Below, piece after piece: positions 7,268 through 13,810 of a stretch of 14,005 bases of DNA; positions within the stretch are counted from its first letter, which is position 1; every line of letters starts with the position of its first letter. The DNA comes from CAMQVM01 sp044433405 (GTDB lineage Bacteria; Bacteroidota; Bacteroidia; Bacteroidales; Rikenellaceae). The position numbers were made by a program, and so were the translations under genes. The notes beneath the pieces are model-generated. The model made no database searches. It was not told where the DNA came from and saw only the letters and a program-made list of their open reading frames with translations. The stretch lies in assembly GCA_044433405.1 (NCBI GenBank), contig JAWXTQ010000044.1, positions 1 through 14,005 on the forward strand, in the 5' to 3' direction.

Positions 7268-8398
7268 TTATTTTTTATAATCTGTCACTAGATCAATCAA
7301 ATGGTGAGATACTCTTTCTCCCGTTTGAGTTGGTAAGATTATATCGTACTCATATTCCCACCAGAAGATTCGCTTAAATCCATTTTCATCAAACCACTTC
7401 AATTTATTATTTATTGTTTCATGGTTTTCAATAGCGATAAAATCCGTTTTATCAGGTGAGAAGAAGTAATTTACTTGCGCCACACTATCATAATTAGCTT
7501 CCCAACCACTATCTATTAACTCTAAGGCCTTATTATAGCTTATATAACTTCCGCATTTTTTCAATCCGCCCTTCTCTTGGCTATTTTCACCTGGAGATAA
7601 TCCACGATAAATAAAACCGTAATTTGCCAAACCTACAGAGATTTTATCTTTATCAAATACTGACGCCCAGTACTCCACATCTTTCATTATAACATCCATA
7701 GGGGTATTATGACTTGGAATACTTCCCCAGTTACCACCACCGATATCGTAACACATCAAATTGAACCAATCTACATCTTTGCTCACCTCTGCTGCTAACT
7801 CTGGAGAGTATTTTTGCCATGAATGGAGAGCTGAAGCCAACAACTTATGCTCATTAGGATACCTTTCATCTAGGCGCATACGAATATTACGCATCAAATC
7901 AGCATGAAGAGGCAGTGTTACAGTGTGTTCCCAATCTATTTCAATACCATCATATCCATATTTTGACATAAATTGAACCATCATCTCAGCAAATTTATCT
8001 TGCGTCTCTTTATTCTCTACAATTGGCAAGAATCCATCATGAGCAAAAGAAAGAAGCACTTTTGTGCCGCTCTTTTGAGCCTCTTTAACAAACAGAGCTA
8101 CCAACTCTACCCCACTTTTATCTTTGGGATACTCAAACTTTGTCACCATTGAATCAATAATCACATCTAAAGGAAGTGAAAAATCCATATCTTTAAAATT
8201 TGGATATGCCATAATATAGAGATACTCAAACGAATCGAAATCTATTGTTTGAATCATCTCCTGGCTCTTAATTCTCGACTTTGCAATGTAAGTAGAGTGT
8301 ATAAAATCATTGTTTGATGCTTGTGGTGCTTCTGAAACACCTTTGCAACCACTCAATAAAGCCGATGCAACTAACACGGAAAGTAAAAGTTTTTTCAT
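7268..8398 (-). CDS. GH18-family glycoside hydrolase lipoprotein
   Basis: Starting at the ATG at 8398 (376 residues), the protein opens with MKKLLLSVLVASALLSGCKG, a lipoprotein signal peptide with Cys18. A longer frame to 8440 exists but would bury the signal. The GH18 active-site motif is YDGIEIDWEH: D150, E153, D155 and the catalytic acid E157, with Glu in place of the middle Asp of DxxDxDxE. MCYDIGGG (M215-Y217-D218) fits the MxYD substrate motif, and a late FWWEYEYD gives the barrel-end tryptophans. GH18 enzymes cut beta-1,4-GlcNAc linkages in chitin or in N-glycan cores (endo-beta-N-acetylglucosaminidase). In gut Bacteroidales the latter is common; which applies here is unknown. No SusC/SusD pair is next to it. 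It is expressed from its own promoter. Confidence 0.85.
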   Translation of the reverse strand: MKKLLLSVLVASALLSGCKGVSEAPQASNNDFIHSTYIAKSRIKSQEMIQTIDFDSFEYLYIMAYPNFKDMDFSLPLDVIIDSMVTKFEYPKDKSGVELVALFVKEAQKSGTKVLLSFAHDGFLPIVENKETQDKFAEMMVQFMSKYGYDGIEIDWEHTVTLPLHADLMRNIRMRLDERYPNEHKLLASALHSWQKYSPELAAEVSKDVDWFNLMCYDIGGGNWGSIPSHNTPMDVIMKDVEYWASVFDKDKISVGLANYGFIYRGLSPGENSQEKGGLKKCGSYISYNKALELIDSGWEANYDSVAQVNYFFSPDKTDFIAIENHETINNKLKWFDENGFKRIFWWEYEYDIILPTQTGERVSHHLIDLVTDYKK

Positions 8399-8484
8399 TA
8401 TTGTAATATTTTTAGTCTTATAACATACAAAATAGAGCAAGTGTGTTGCACTTTAGGCTCGGAATTGAAATTATCAGATATTTA

Positions 8485-8514
8485 CAAAGATACGAAAATA
8501 TTTACAATTATCAA
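8485..8514 (-). promoter_or_regulatory. Promoter of the GH18 gene
   Basis: Read on the minus strand, TTG (plus 8512-8514), a 19-base spacer and TATCTTTG (plus 8485-8492) match the Bacteroidetes consensus. The 5' untranslated leader to the ATG at 8398 is about 80 bases. Confidence 0.7.
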
Positions 8515-8538
8515 TTTTAGAATCAAGATAAATTCTTA

Positions 8539-8675
8539 GCGACTTCCACTTTTTGGCGTAGTCAAAAATAGTAATAGATTTTTATTTCATAAGCCATACC
8601 TTTAGGTATGAGCTAAAAGAAATAAAAATCTATTACTATAAGGCGTGAGCTTTAGGCACATACGGCGAAAGTCGC
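8539..8675. repeat. Structured palindromic element, copy 2
   Basis: GCGACTT (8539-8545) with AAGTCGC (8669-8675) closes the element. Inside are hairpin A, TTTTTGGC-GTA-GTCAAAAA (8550-8568, one G-T wobble), and hairpin B, a perfect 21-bp stem (8568-8588 with 8619-8639) topped by CATACC-TTTA-GGTATG (8595-8610). A degraded hairpin C lies near 8642-8667. Against copy 1, stem B has a G-to-T change on the left matched by C-to-A on the right, plus one added T-A pair, so pairing is kept. The left flank TTCTTAGCG is the reverse complement of the CGCTAAGAA at the right flank of copy 1, suggesting terminal inverted repeats. Confidence 0.75.
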
Positions 8676-8710
8676 CCAGCTAGGCTAAACTAAGCAAAAT
8701 AAACGTACAA

Positions 8711-8887
8711 CTATTTTGCTGGTTCCCAGTAGCAACGTTTTGGAGAAACTATACTACCATCAGCTTTAAGATCTTTCATTGCTTTATCTACAACTTTACG
8801 ATCAAGCCCTGATAATTCTACAATTTTACCTGCGTTAAGTGGCTCGCCTGCTGCTGCCATAACTTCTAATACTTTTGTCTTTTCCAT
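8711..8887 (-). CDS. Small winged-helix DNA-binding protein (58 aa)
   Basis: The frame starts with an ATG at 8887 and ends with a TAG at 8711-8713. It reads MEKTKVLEVMAAAGEPLNAG, KIVELSGLDRKVVDKAMKDL, KADGSIVSPKRCYWEPAK. The order helix, helix-turn-helix, then a short wing (GSIVSPKRCYWE) is that of a lone MarR/DprA-type winged helix. Proteins of this length and ending (SPKRCYW-P) are familiar in Bacteroidales but I know of no proven role. It lies 57 bases downstream of the MFS gene stop, on the same strand, so may be in its transcript. Confidence 0.75.
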   Translation of the reverse strand: MEKTKVLEVMAAAGEPLNAGKIVELSGLDRKVVDKAMKDLKADGSIVSPKRCYWEPAK

Positions 8888-8943
8888 TACTCTTTTTTTA
8901 AAAAATTTATATTACTAAAATTATATTTATACAAATAATATAC

Positions 8944-10131
8944 CTAGTTCAGTTTGTTAAGCTCATAAAATTTGGCTGATACCAATTTAAAATGAACAGC
9001 TCCTAGCAATATTAAAATTCCACACACAGATAGAAGTAGCGTGAAATTAAAATACTCGATTATCACACCTCCAAGAGCTATACCACCACCAATACCTAAA
9101 TCAAAGAAAGTATAAAATGTAGCATTTGCTGTACCACGACGATTGTGTGGAGCAAGATTTACTAGAAGCGATTGAAATGCTGGATTGACACATCCAAAGC
9201 CAATACCTATAGCTACAGACCCTGCAAAGAATAGCCAAGAAACGCTACAGTAAGCAAGTGCAAAATAACCTGCTGCTACCAACACCGCTCCGATAAGAGC
9301 TACAGAGATAACTTTATCTTCGTTTATGGCTTTAGCTGAAAGCAATCTAGACACCACTACCCCAGCCGCAAATATCAGAAAGAACAATCCTGGATCACAA
9401 CTAAAGCTACTCTCTTTACAATAGAGTCCAATAAAATTAGAAAGCGTTCCGTATGAATAGCCAACTAACAACAGCAACAAGATACAAGGCAACCCTTTAA
9501 CTAGCACGAATCTATCTAAGGATAATGGTTCTTTTTCTGTTTCACACTTAGGGATTTCAAGCGATGGTAGCGATATAGGGAAAATCGAGAGCAATCCTAC
9601 AAAAGCACAACCAAAAGCGACAAGAAATATCACATTAAAGTCATAATTTGAATAGAGCCAAAATCCTGTCAAAGGACCTAGCGATTGAGCAAAAGTGTAG
9701 CTTAAACCAAAATAGCCAATTCCTTCTCCACGTCTTTCAGCTGGCATAACATCAATTGCAATAGTAGATCCGCTAACAGTACTAAGCCCAAATCCAAAAC
9801 CATGAAGTACACGCAGAAAAACAAAGATTGATATAATTTGAGTTAAAGCGTAACCTGCAAATATTAATGTAAACAAAACATAGCAAGCAATATACAGAGG
9901 CTTACGGCTAAACTTATCTACTAAAAACCCTGACACAGGCCTAATTAAAAGTGCTGCTACAGTGTATAGCGCCAATACAACACCAGTTGTTGACTCATCC
10001 AAATGCAAATCCTCCATAGCATAAAATGGCAATATTGGAACAAGCATATAGAAAGAGAAGAATATCATCATATTTGATATAAATGCTAAGATATAATTCT
10101 TAGTCCAAAGAGGAGCTTTTGATTCTTTCAT
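8944..10131 (-). CDS. MFS transporter, probable drug/metabolite exporter
   Basis: This 395-residue protein has about twelve hydrophobic segments in the usual 6+6 arrangement with a central charged loop (about residues 195-205, CETEKEP). After the second segment there is RPVSGFLVDKFSRKPLY (about 64-80), the MFS loop 2-3 motif A. PAERRGEGIGYFGLSYTFAQ and PHNRRGTANATFYTFFD are typical of the drug-resistance-type (AraJ/YfcJ-like) MFS families. Length is normal. The substrate cannot be predicted. The start at 10131 has a -7 element 44 bases upstream. Confidence 0.85.
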   Translation of the reverse strand: MKESKAPLWTKNYILAFISNMMIFFSFYMLVPILPFYAMEDLHLDESTTGVVLALYTVAALLIRPVSGFLVDKFSRKPLYIACYVLFTLIFAGYALTQIISIFVFLRVLHGFGFGLSTVSGSTIAIDVMPAERRGEGIGYFGLSYTFAQSLGPLTGFWLYSNYDFNVIFLVAFGCAFVGLLSIFPISLPSLEIPKCETEKEPLSLDRFVLVKGLPCILLLLLVGYSYGTLSNFIGLYCKESSFSCDPGLFFLIFAAGVVVSRLLSAKAINEDKVISVALIGAVLVAAGYFALAYCSVSWLFFAGSVAIGIGFGCVNPAFQSLLVNLAPHNRRGTANATFYTFFDLGIGGGIALGGVIIEYFNFTLLLSVCGILILLGAVHFKLVSAKFYELNKLN

Positions 10132-10174
10132 AATCGTATTATATTTTTTTGAAATTAGGTATTTAAATGCGCGA

Positions 10175-10182
10175 CAAATGTA
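10175..10182 (-). promoter_or_regulatory. -7 promoter element of the MFS gene
   Basis: On the minus strand TACATTTG (plus 10175-10182) matches TAnnTTTG, 44 bases upstream of the ATG. No TTG is at the ideal -33 spacing. Confidence 0.5.
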
Positions 10183-10226
10183 CTAAAAAAAATACCAATT
10201 TATCCCAAAATAATAGCAATAATTAC

Positions 10227-10273
10227 AAAAAAAGAACACTACCCCATTTTCACTGGTAAAACGATATAGGGTA
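10227..10273 (-). terminator. Candidate terminator of the ExbB-like gene
   Basis: On the minus strand TACCC (plus 10269-10273) pairs with GGGTA (plus 10240-10244), and an inner TTTT/AAAA stem (plus 10258-10261, 10247-10250) holds a seven-base loop. A run of seven T follows on the minus strand (plus 10227-10233). An asymmetric internal loop makes it imperfect. Confidence 0.45.
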
Positions 10274-10289
10274 ACAATATTTATACGCT

Positions 10290-10574
10290 TTACATACGAG
10301 GAGAGAGAACAATCTTAACAATACGCGAGACTACATATATTAAGATTCCATAAATAATTCCAATAAGCGTACCCTTACACCCTGCATAAACAATCGAATA
10401 GGAGATATCTCCAGCCAATTGAAGCATTGAAAAAACATTAAACAGACCCAAAAGCGTATTCAATAACCCTGCACAAAGTGCAATACTACCAATATTAGAC
10501 ACCCACCTTGGAACTTTAAATGCAGCTAACAACAAACCCACCAATTCGAGGGTTAGGATAGTCATCCAAAGCAC
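10290..10574 (-). CDS. Small ExbB/MotA-like membrane protein, start uncertain
   Basis: From a GTG at 10574 the product is 94 residues with about three hydrophobic segments. The last part (GCKGTLIGIIYGILIYVVSR) resembles the GL-T-xx-GL-xx-I segment of MotA/TolQ/ExbB proton-channel subunits, though full-length members are longer. The frame stays open upstream to a TAA at 10620-10622 and there encodes KIIIELFVGGGVLW, much like the N-terminus of ExbB-type proteins. There is no ATG, GTG or TTG in that part, so either the start has been lost, a rare ATT is used, or the GTG at 10574 or ATG at 10565 is used. Function in proton-driven transport is only inferred. Confidence 0.5.
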   Translation of the reverse strand: MLWMTILTLELVGLLLAAFKVPRWVSNIGSIALCAGLLNTLLGLFNVFSMLQLAGDISYSIVYAGCKGTLIGIIYGILIYVVSRIVKIVLSPRM

Positions 10575-10657
10575 TCCTCCACCAACAAATAATTCGATAA
10601 TAATTTTAAGATTTAAAGATTAACAATAACTATCTACAACTCTTTATTGCAGCTATA

Positions 10658-10689
10658 CAAAAGTAGCTCTCCTACATATCTCCACCAAA
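10658..10689 (-). promoter_or_regulatory. Promoter of the ExbB-like gene
   Basis: On the minus strand TTTG (plus 10686-10689), a 20-base spacer and TACTTTTG (plus 10658-10665) match the -33/-7 consensus. It implies a leader of about 75 bases to the GTG at 10574. The rest of 10575-10891 has no gene I can support; a CCCTAA-GT-TTAGGG palindrome lies at 10718-10731. Confidence 0.65.
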
Positions 10690-10891
10690 TTCATATCCCA
10701 CTACAGAGGTGTCAAAACCCTAAGTTTAGGGATTTGGAGTTATTATAAAGGGTTATTTATGGATGTGAAAAGAATTATTTGCTATCTTTACAGAAACTAC
10801 CATTCAACAAAGACCGTATTAAAACATTTTTAACAACTCTATACTTTTCGGTGATGCTATTTATAGTAGCGTTTCTGATATCTGATTTTGG

Positions 10892-11209
10892 TTATACATA
10901 CCTCGATTCTGCTATTATATCCTCTCGTAATTCACACAATTGAGGTTTACGCTTAAGTAAAAAGTCAATAGCGTGGTTATATGTCATTCTGTATAGTAGT
11001 GTCGAAATTCTACTATCTCCTCTAAATGACGAACTAGATTTATAGAACTTCATAAACACCTCCTGTGTTATATCCTCAGCATCACATGTCGACCCCGTAA
11101 GTTTCAAAGCCAAAGCATATACATTACGATGATTCTCTGTAACAACACGTTCGAAATCTTCGTTTGTATACCCTTAGTTCTTTCTATTTTTAAAATTAAG
11201 TAGTGACAT
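10892..11209 (-). pseudogene. ECF sigma factor remnant (stop at codon 12, no sigma-4)
   Basis: From an ATG at 11209 the frame reads MSLLNFKNRKN, then a TAA (plus 11174-11176), then GYTNEDFERVVTENHRNVYA and LALKLTGSTCDAEDITQEVF. The DAEDITQEVF and FRGDSRISTLLYRMTYNHAI stretches are sigma region 2 of the RpoE/ECF family, with the -10 and core-binding helices. The frame ends with ESRYV at 10892 and nothing like region 4 (LPPRQREV, GTVKSRLHRAR) follows, so it could not read -35 elements. It is a decayed gene with both an early stop and a lost C-terminus. An ECF-like promoter precedes it, as expected for autoregulation. Confidence 0.8.
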
Positions 11210-11239
11210 TATATTGCTTTATATGTTCGTTGTCTTTTA

Positions 11240-11262
11240 GACGCATTACAAATAAAAAAGTT
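11240..11262 (-). promoter_or_regulatory. ECF-type promoter upstream of the sigma remnant
   Basis: On the minus strand GTAAC (AAC at plus 11260-11262), a 16-base spacer and GCGTCTA (CGTC at plus 11240-11243) match the general ECF pattern of AAC at -35 and CGT at -10. A start about 31 bases upstream of the ATG fits autoregulation. Confidence 0.55.
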
Positions 11263-11291
11263 ACAACACTACAAAAATATTATTTTTTTAT

Positions 11292-11314
11292 AACCTTACA
11301 TAGTTTCTCACGTC
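11292..11314 (+). promoter_or_regulatory. ECF-type promoter for the divergent membrane protein
   Basis: AAC (11292-11294), a 16-base spacer and CGTC (11311-11314) repeat the pattern of the opposite-strand promoter at 11240-11262 with the same spacing. The ATG of the decayed membrane protein follows at 11359. Confidence 0.45.
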
Positions 11315-11358
11315 AAAAGGGCAAATTAAGTTTAATAACAACTAAAAAAACACAATTA

Positions 11359-11756
11359 TGAGCAATTTAATGCCAATTTTTTTATTCTATTTTATCTACT
11401 CATTGTTGATGCGTCTTGCTAAGAACAAAATAGAAAAAACACCTTAAAATTATTGATTGACAACAATCTAATTAACAGTGGAACAAGCGACATCAAGATA
11501 AACTTCCTCACATCTGATGAAAACAAATCATCCATTAGCACCCTAACTATAGTATTAGGATTAATGGGGCTTGCTTTTGGAGCTTTATGCGCAGCGTGTA
11601 TAATAGCAAATTTACAAATAGATATAAGCAATCGCTCCTAATTTATCTTATGTAAATGATGCAATCCAAGTTGGCACACCTGCATTTTTTGCCTCATTGG
11701 GTGTTCTAGCTGCTTACATTATTGAGAAGAGAGGTAAGAATGATAAGAAAATTTAA
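11359..11756 (+). pseudogene. Small membrane protein of an ECF-sigma locus, twice frameshifted
   Basis: From an ATG at 11359 the first frame reads MSNLMPIFLFYFIYSLLMRL then AKNKIEKTP and a TAA. A second frame continues LKLLIDNNLINSGTSDIKIN to FGALCAACIIANLQIDISNR S and a stop near 11639. A third carries SYVNDAIQVGTPAFFASLGV to KNDKKI and a TAA ending at 11756. Joined, they give about 130 residues with a first membrane anchor, a short soluble part (INSGTSDIKI) and two more membrane segments. That is the plan of the small DUF6249-like proteins often encoded beside ECF sigma factors in Bacteroidetes. Two frameshifts (near 11440 and 11640) break it. It is divergent from the sigma remnant, with matching ECF promoters. 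Confidence 0.65.
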
Positions 11757-11861
11757 TATTTCTATTTACTTAAGATATCCTCTATATAAAATCGTGCTAC
11801 ACCGAAGTATGGCTACACACAAGAGGTAGAGAAAACCATCGTAGTCGAACTAACATCTTAA

Positions 11862-11949
11862 GTTTAACACTTACAAGCATAGAAGCAAGGCCTACAACTC
11901 ACTAAAATAGTTAGTTGTAGGCCTTGCTTTGCACTTGCAAGTGTCAAAC
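11862..11949. repeat. 88-bp imperfect inverted repeat
   Basis: The inner stem is a perfect 17-bp repeat, AAGCAAGGCCTACAACT (11883-11899) with AGTTGTAGGCCTTGCTT (11913-11929). The outer stem is GTTTAACACTTACAAG (11862-11877) with CTTGCAAGTGTCAAAC (11934-11949), 14 of 16 pairs. Its two mismatches are A-C on the plus strand but become G-U pairs in a minus-strand transcript, which suggests structure on that strand. The remaining bases of 11757-12082 hold no gene that I can support. It could be a MITE remnant or an attenuator. Confidence 0.7.
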
Positions 11950-12082
11950 TCCCGCTTCTGCTCATGCGGTGAAAGTAGCTAAATACTCCACTGCCTTTTG
12001 GGATTAAAAATAAAATTACAAAATATTTTTATACCTTTATAAGATATTATTAGGGGCAACTCGAATTTTTAAAATATTATTT

Positions 12083-12090
12083 TACGTTTG
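12083..12090 (+). promoter_or_regulatory. -7 promoter element of the structured RNA gene
   Basis: TACGTTTG matches TAnnTTTG and lies about 10 bases before the first base of the outer stem of the RNA. No clear -33 TTG is seen in the AT-rich stretch upstream. Confidence 0.6.
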
Positions 12091-12097
12091 CGTAAGA

Positions 12098-12251
12098 TCT
12101 TGTAATTGAAAACTGGTAATTTTTATAGCAGCAAGAGACTATGTGCAACTCCCGTGCCGTGTATACAAATGGCTCGGGCTTGCTTGTCTGCTGCTAAGGT
12201 ATACCAGTACCTCAATTACGGATTAGTCGAGTCCGTGTCATTTCTTTTTTT
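12098..12251 (+). ncRNA. Free-standing structured RNA, 6S-like candidate
   Basis: The transcript would fold into one long bulged rod. P1 is TGTAATTGA (12101-12109) with TCAATTACG (12212-12220). P2 is CTGGTA (12113-12118) with TACCAG (12202-12207). P3 is TAGCAGCA (12126-12133) with TGCTGCTA (12189-12196). P4 is CCCGTGCC (12151-12158) with GGCTCGGG (12171-12178), one T-T mismatch. Between P2 and P3 there is a small bubble (7 and 5 bases). A promoter -7 element precedes it and a hairpin with a T run ends it, and no plus-strand gene follows, so it is not a leader. A single long rod with an internal bubble is the plan of 6S RNA, which binds RNA polymerase; the short bubble makes this tentative. 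Confidence 0.5.
12218..12251 (+). terminator. Terminator of the structured RNA gene
   Basis: ACGGA (12218-12222) pairs with TCCGT (12232-12236), followed by a T-rich run (12240-12251, only one C in the run). It shares three bases with the 3' strand of P1, so the terminator and P1 exclude each other and the RNA could refold after release. Confidence 0.55.
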
Positions 12252-12347
12252 ATGATAAGACCTAACTCTACGTGAAGCTACACTAAAAAAGAACAGAGCA
12301 AACAAGTTAAAAAATTTAAAGCGTTGGCTGCGAAATTAATCCCACTA

Positions 12348-12381
12348 AAAAAACCAACCTATTATTAAAGGTTGGTTTTTT
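12348..12381. terminator. Bidirectional terminator after the aldo/keto reductase gene
   Basis: A perfect 13-bp stem AAAAAACCAACCT (12348-12360) and AGGTTGGTTTTTT (12369-12381) with an eight-base loop is flanked by A/T runs, giving a U run on both strands. It ends the minus-strand operon whose last stop is at 12401. Confidence 0.85.
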
Positions 12382-12400
12382 ATGGGCATATCATCAATGA

Positions 12401-13801
12401 TTAGATTTCGATATCTTTACCCTGTTTTAATGCTTCTACATAGTTATCAATTCTTGTTAACTCAGTAGGGATGTCAATTCTCTGAGGACAGTTTGAAATA
12501 CATTGGCCGCAACCTATACACTTCTTAGCTTGTCTTAGTTTTGGAACAGCCCTATCGTAGCCGACTAAGTACGCTCTACGTGCACTACGATAATTTTCAT
12601 CGCCTATATCACTAGAAACATTCCCCTCTACAATACACTTATTATAATGTAGTAAAATAGCAGGTATATCAACACCATAAGGACATGGCATACAATATTT
12701 ACAATCATTACACTCAATAATCGAATAATCATCTAGCAATTCAGCCGTCTTTTGAATAAACTGCTCATCATCCTCGGTCAATGGAACTAGTGGCGACATG
12801 GTACGGATATTCTCTTGAAGATGCTCCTTATAAACCATTCCGCTCAACACATTAAACACCATTGGTTTGTAACCAGCAAATCTAAAAGCCCAAGAGGCTA
12901 CAGTGTTGTCGGGTTCGCGAGTGAGCAACCTCTCTTTAATATAGTCTGGTACACTTGCAAGTCGACCTCCTAGTAGAGGTTCCATTACAACTATAGGAAT
13001 ATCTCTTTTAGCTATCTCGTCATATTGATACTCAGCCGTAATTGTAGTACCGAAGTTGTTTGTTGACTTACGCCAGTCAGAATAATTAAGCTGTATTTGA
13101 ATAAAATCCCAATGCACACTATCATGCATTGCCAAAATCTCATCAAACGTCTCTTTATTACCATGGAACGACCAACCTAACTTACGAATACGACCAGCTT
13201 TACGCTCCTCGATAAGAAAGTCAAGAACTCCATTATTGATATAACGCGCATTGAAATTACTCATACTAGCACCCACATTGTGAAGTAGATAATAGTCGAT
13301 ATAATCAGTTTGTAGCTTTTCGAAAGATTTGTTATACATCTCAACCGCTGCATCAAAACCATAAAAAGATTTATTTGACATTTTGGTTGCGATATAGTAA
13401 GAGTCACGAGGGTGACGGCTCAAAGCGTTTCCTGTAGCCTCCTCACTCCAACCTTGACAGTAGATTGGAGATGTATCAAAGTAGTTTACTCCATGCTCAA
13501 TTGCATAGTCAACAAGCTCGTTAACAGCATCTTGGTCAACTACATTCTCACCTCGTTGAACACCTGATATTGTTGGCCAGCGCATACAGCCATACCCTAA
13601 GATGGTTATATCCTCATCTGTTCCTGGCACTTTCTTTTTGGTAATCTCTCCTTTAGGCACATCACCTTGAGACTTACCGCCTCTATTTGAACCAACACTA
13701 CCTTTACATCCAGGAGTAGAGGCAATGCCGACTGTTGCGGCACTGATTCCTACAATTTTTAAAAAATCACGTCTATTTATATTTTGTCCCATTTTTTTCA
13801 A
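12401..13801 (-). CDS. Tat-exported aldo/keto reductase with two 4Fe-4S motifs
   Basis: This 466-residue protein opens with a Tat signal, NRRDFLK (R10, R11) followed by a hydrophobic stretch to about residue 30; GCKG at Cys32 might be a lipid site. The middle is an aldo/keto reductase barrel with the full catalytic set: D109 (YFDTSP), Y114, K140 (IATKMS) and H174 (LLHNVG). The C-terminus adds CNDCKYCMPCPYG and CIGCGQCISNCPQRI, so it can hold two clusters. AKR proteins with ferredoxin tails are common in anaerobes, but an exported one is less so. It follows the partial 4Fe-4S gene by nine bases and is probably co-transcribed, perhaps drawing electrons from it. The substrate is unknown. A second Met lies three codons in. 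Confidence 0.85.
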   Translation of the reverse strand: MKKMGQNINRRDFLKIVGISAATVGIASTPGCKGSVGSNRGGKSQGDVPKGEITKKKVPGTDEDITILGYGCMRWPTISGVQRGENVVDQDAVNELVDYAIEHGVNYFDTSPIYCQGWSEEATGNALSRHPRDSYYIATKMSNKSFYGFDAAVEMYNKSFEKLQTDYIDYYLLHNVGASMSNFNARYINNGVLDFLIEERKAGRIRKLGWSFHGNKETFDEILAMHDSVHWDFIQIQLNYSDWRKSTNNFGTTITAEYQYDEIAKRDIPIVVMEPLLGGRLASVPDYIKERLLTREPDNTVASWAFRFAGYKPMVFNVLSGMVYKEHLQENIRTMSPLVPLTEDDEQFIQKTAELLDDYSIIECNDCKYCMPCPYGVDIPAILLHYNKCIVEGNVSSDIGDENYRSARRAYLVGYDRAVPKLRQAKKCIGCGQCISNCPQRIDIPTELTRIDNYVEALKQGKDIEI

Positions 13802-13810
13802 TTTTAAATT

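Noticed and set aside
8641..8667. Hairpin C in copy 2 as a full stem
   Set aside because: Only GTG/CAC pairs and inner mismatches remain, so it is degraded there.
10779..10940. Plus-strand ORF with a membrane-like segment (LPFNKDRIKTFLTTL and MLFIVAFLISDFGYTYLD)
   Set aside because: No clear start codon or promoter at the right place, and its 3' part overlaps the sigma remnant; likely a chance frame.
11790..11860. Plus-strand frame ending in EKTIVVELTS as a gene fragment
   Set aside because: Too short and without family match; could be a relic but I cannot support it.
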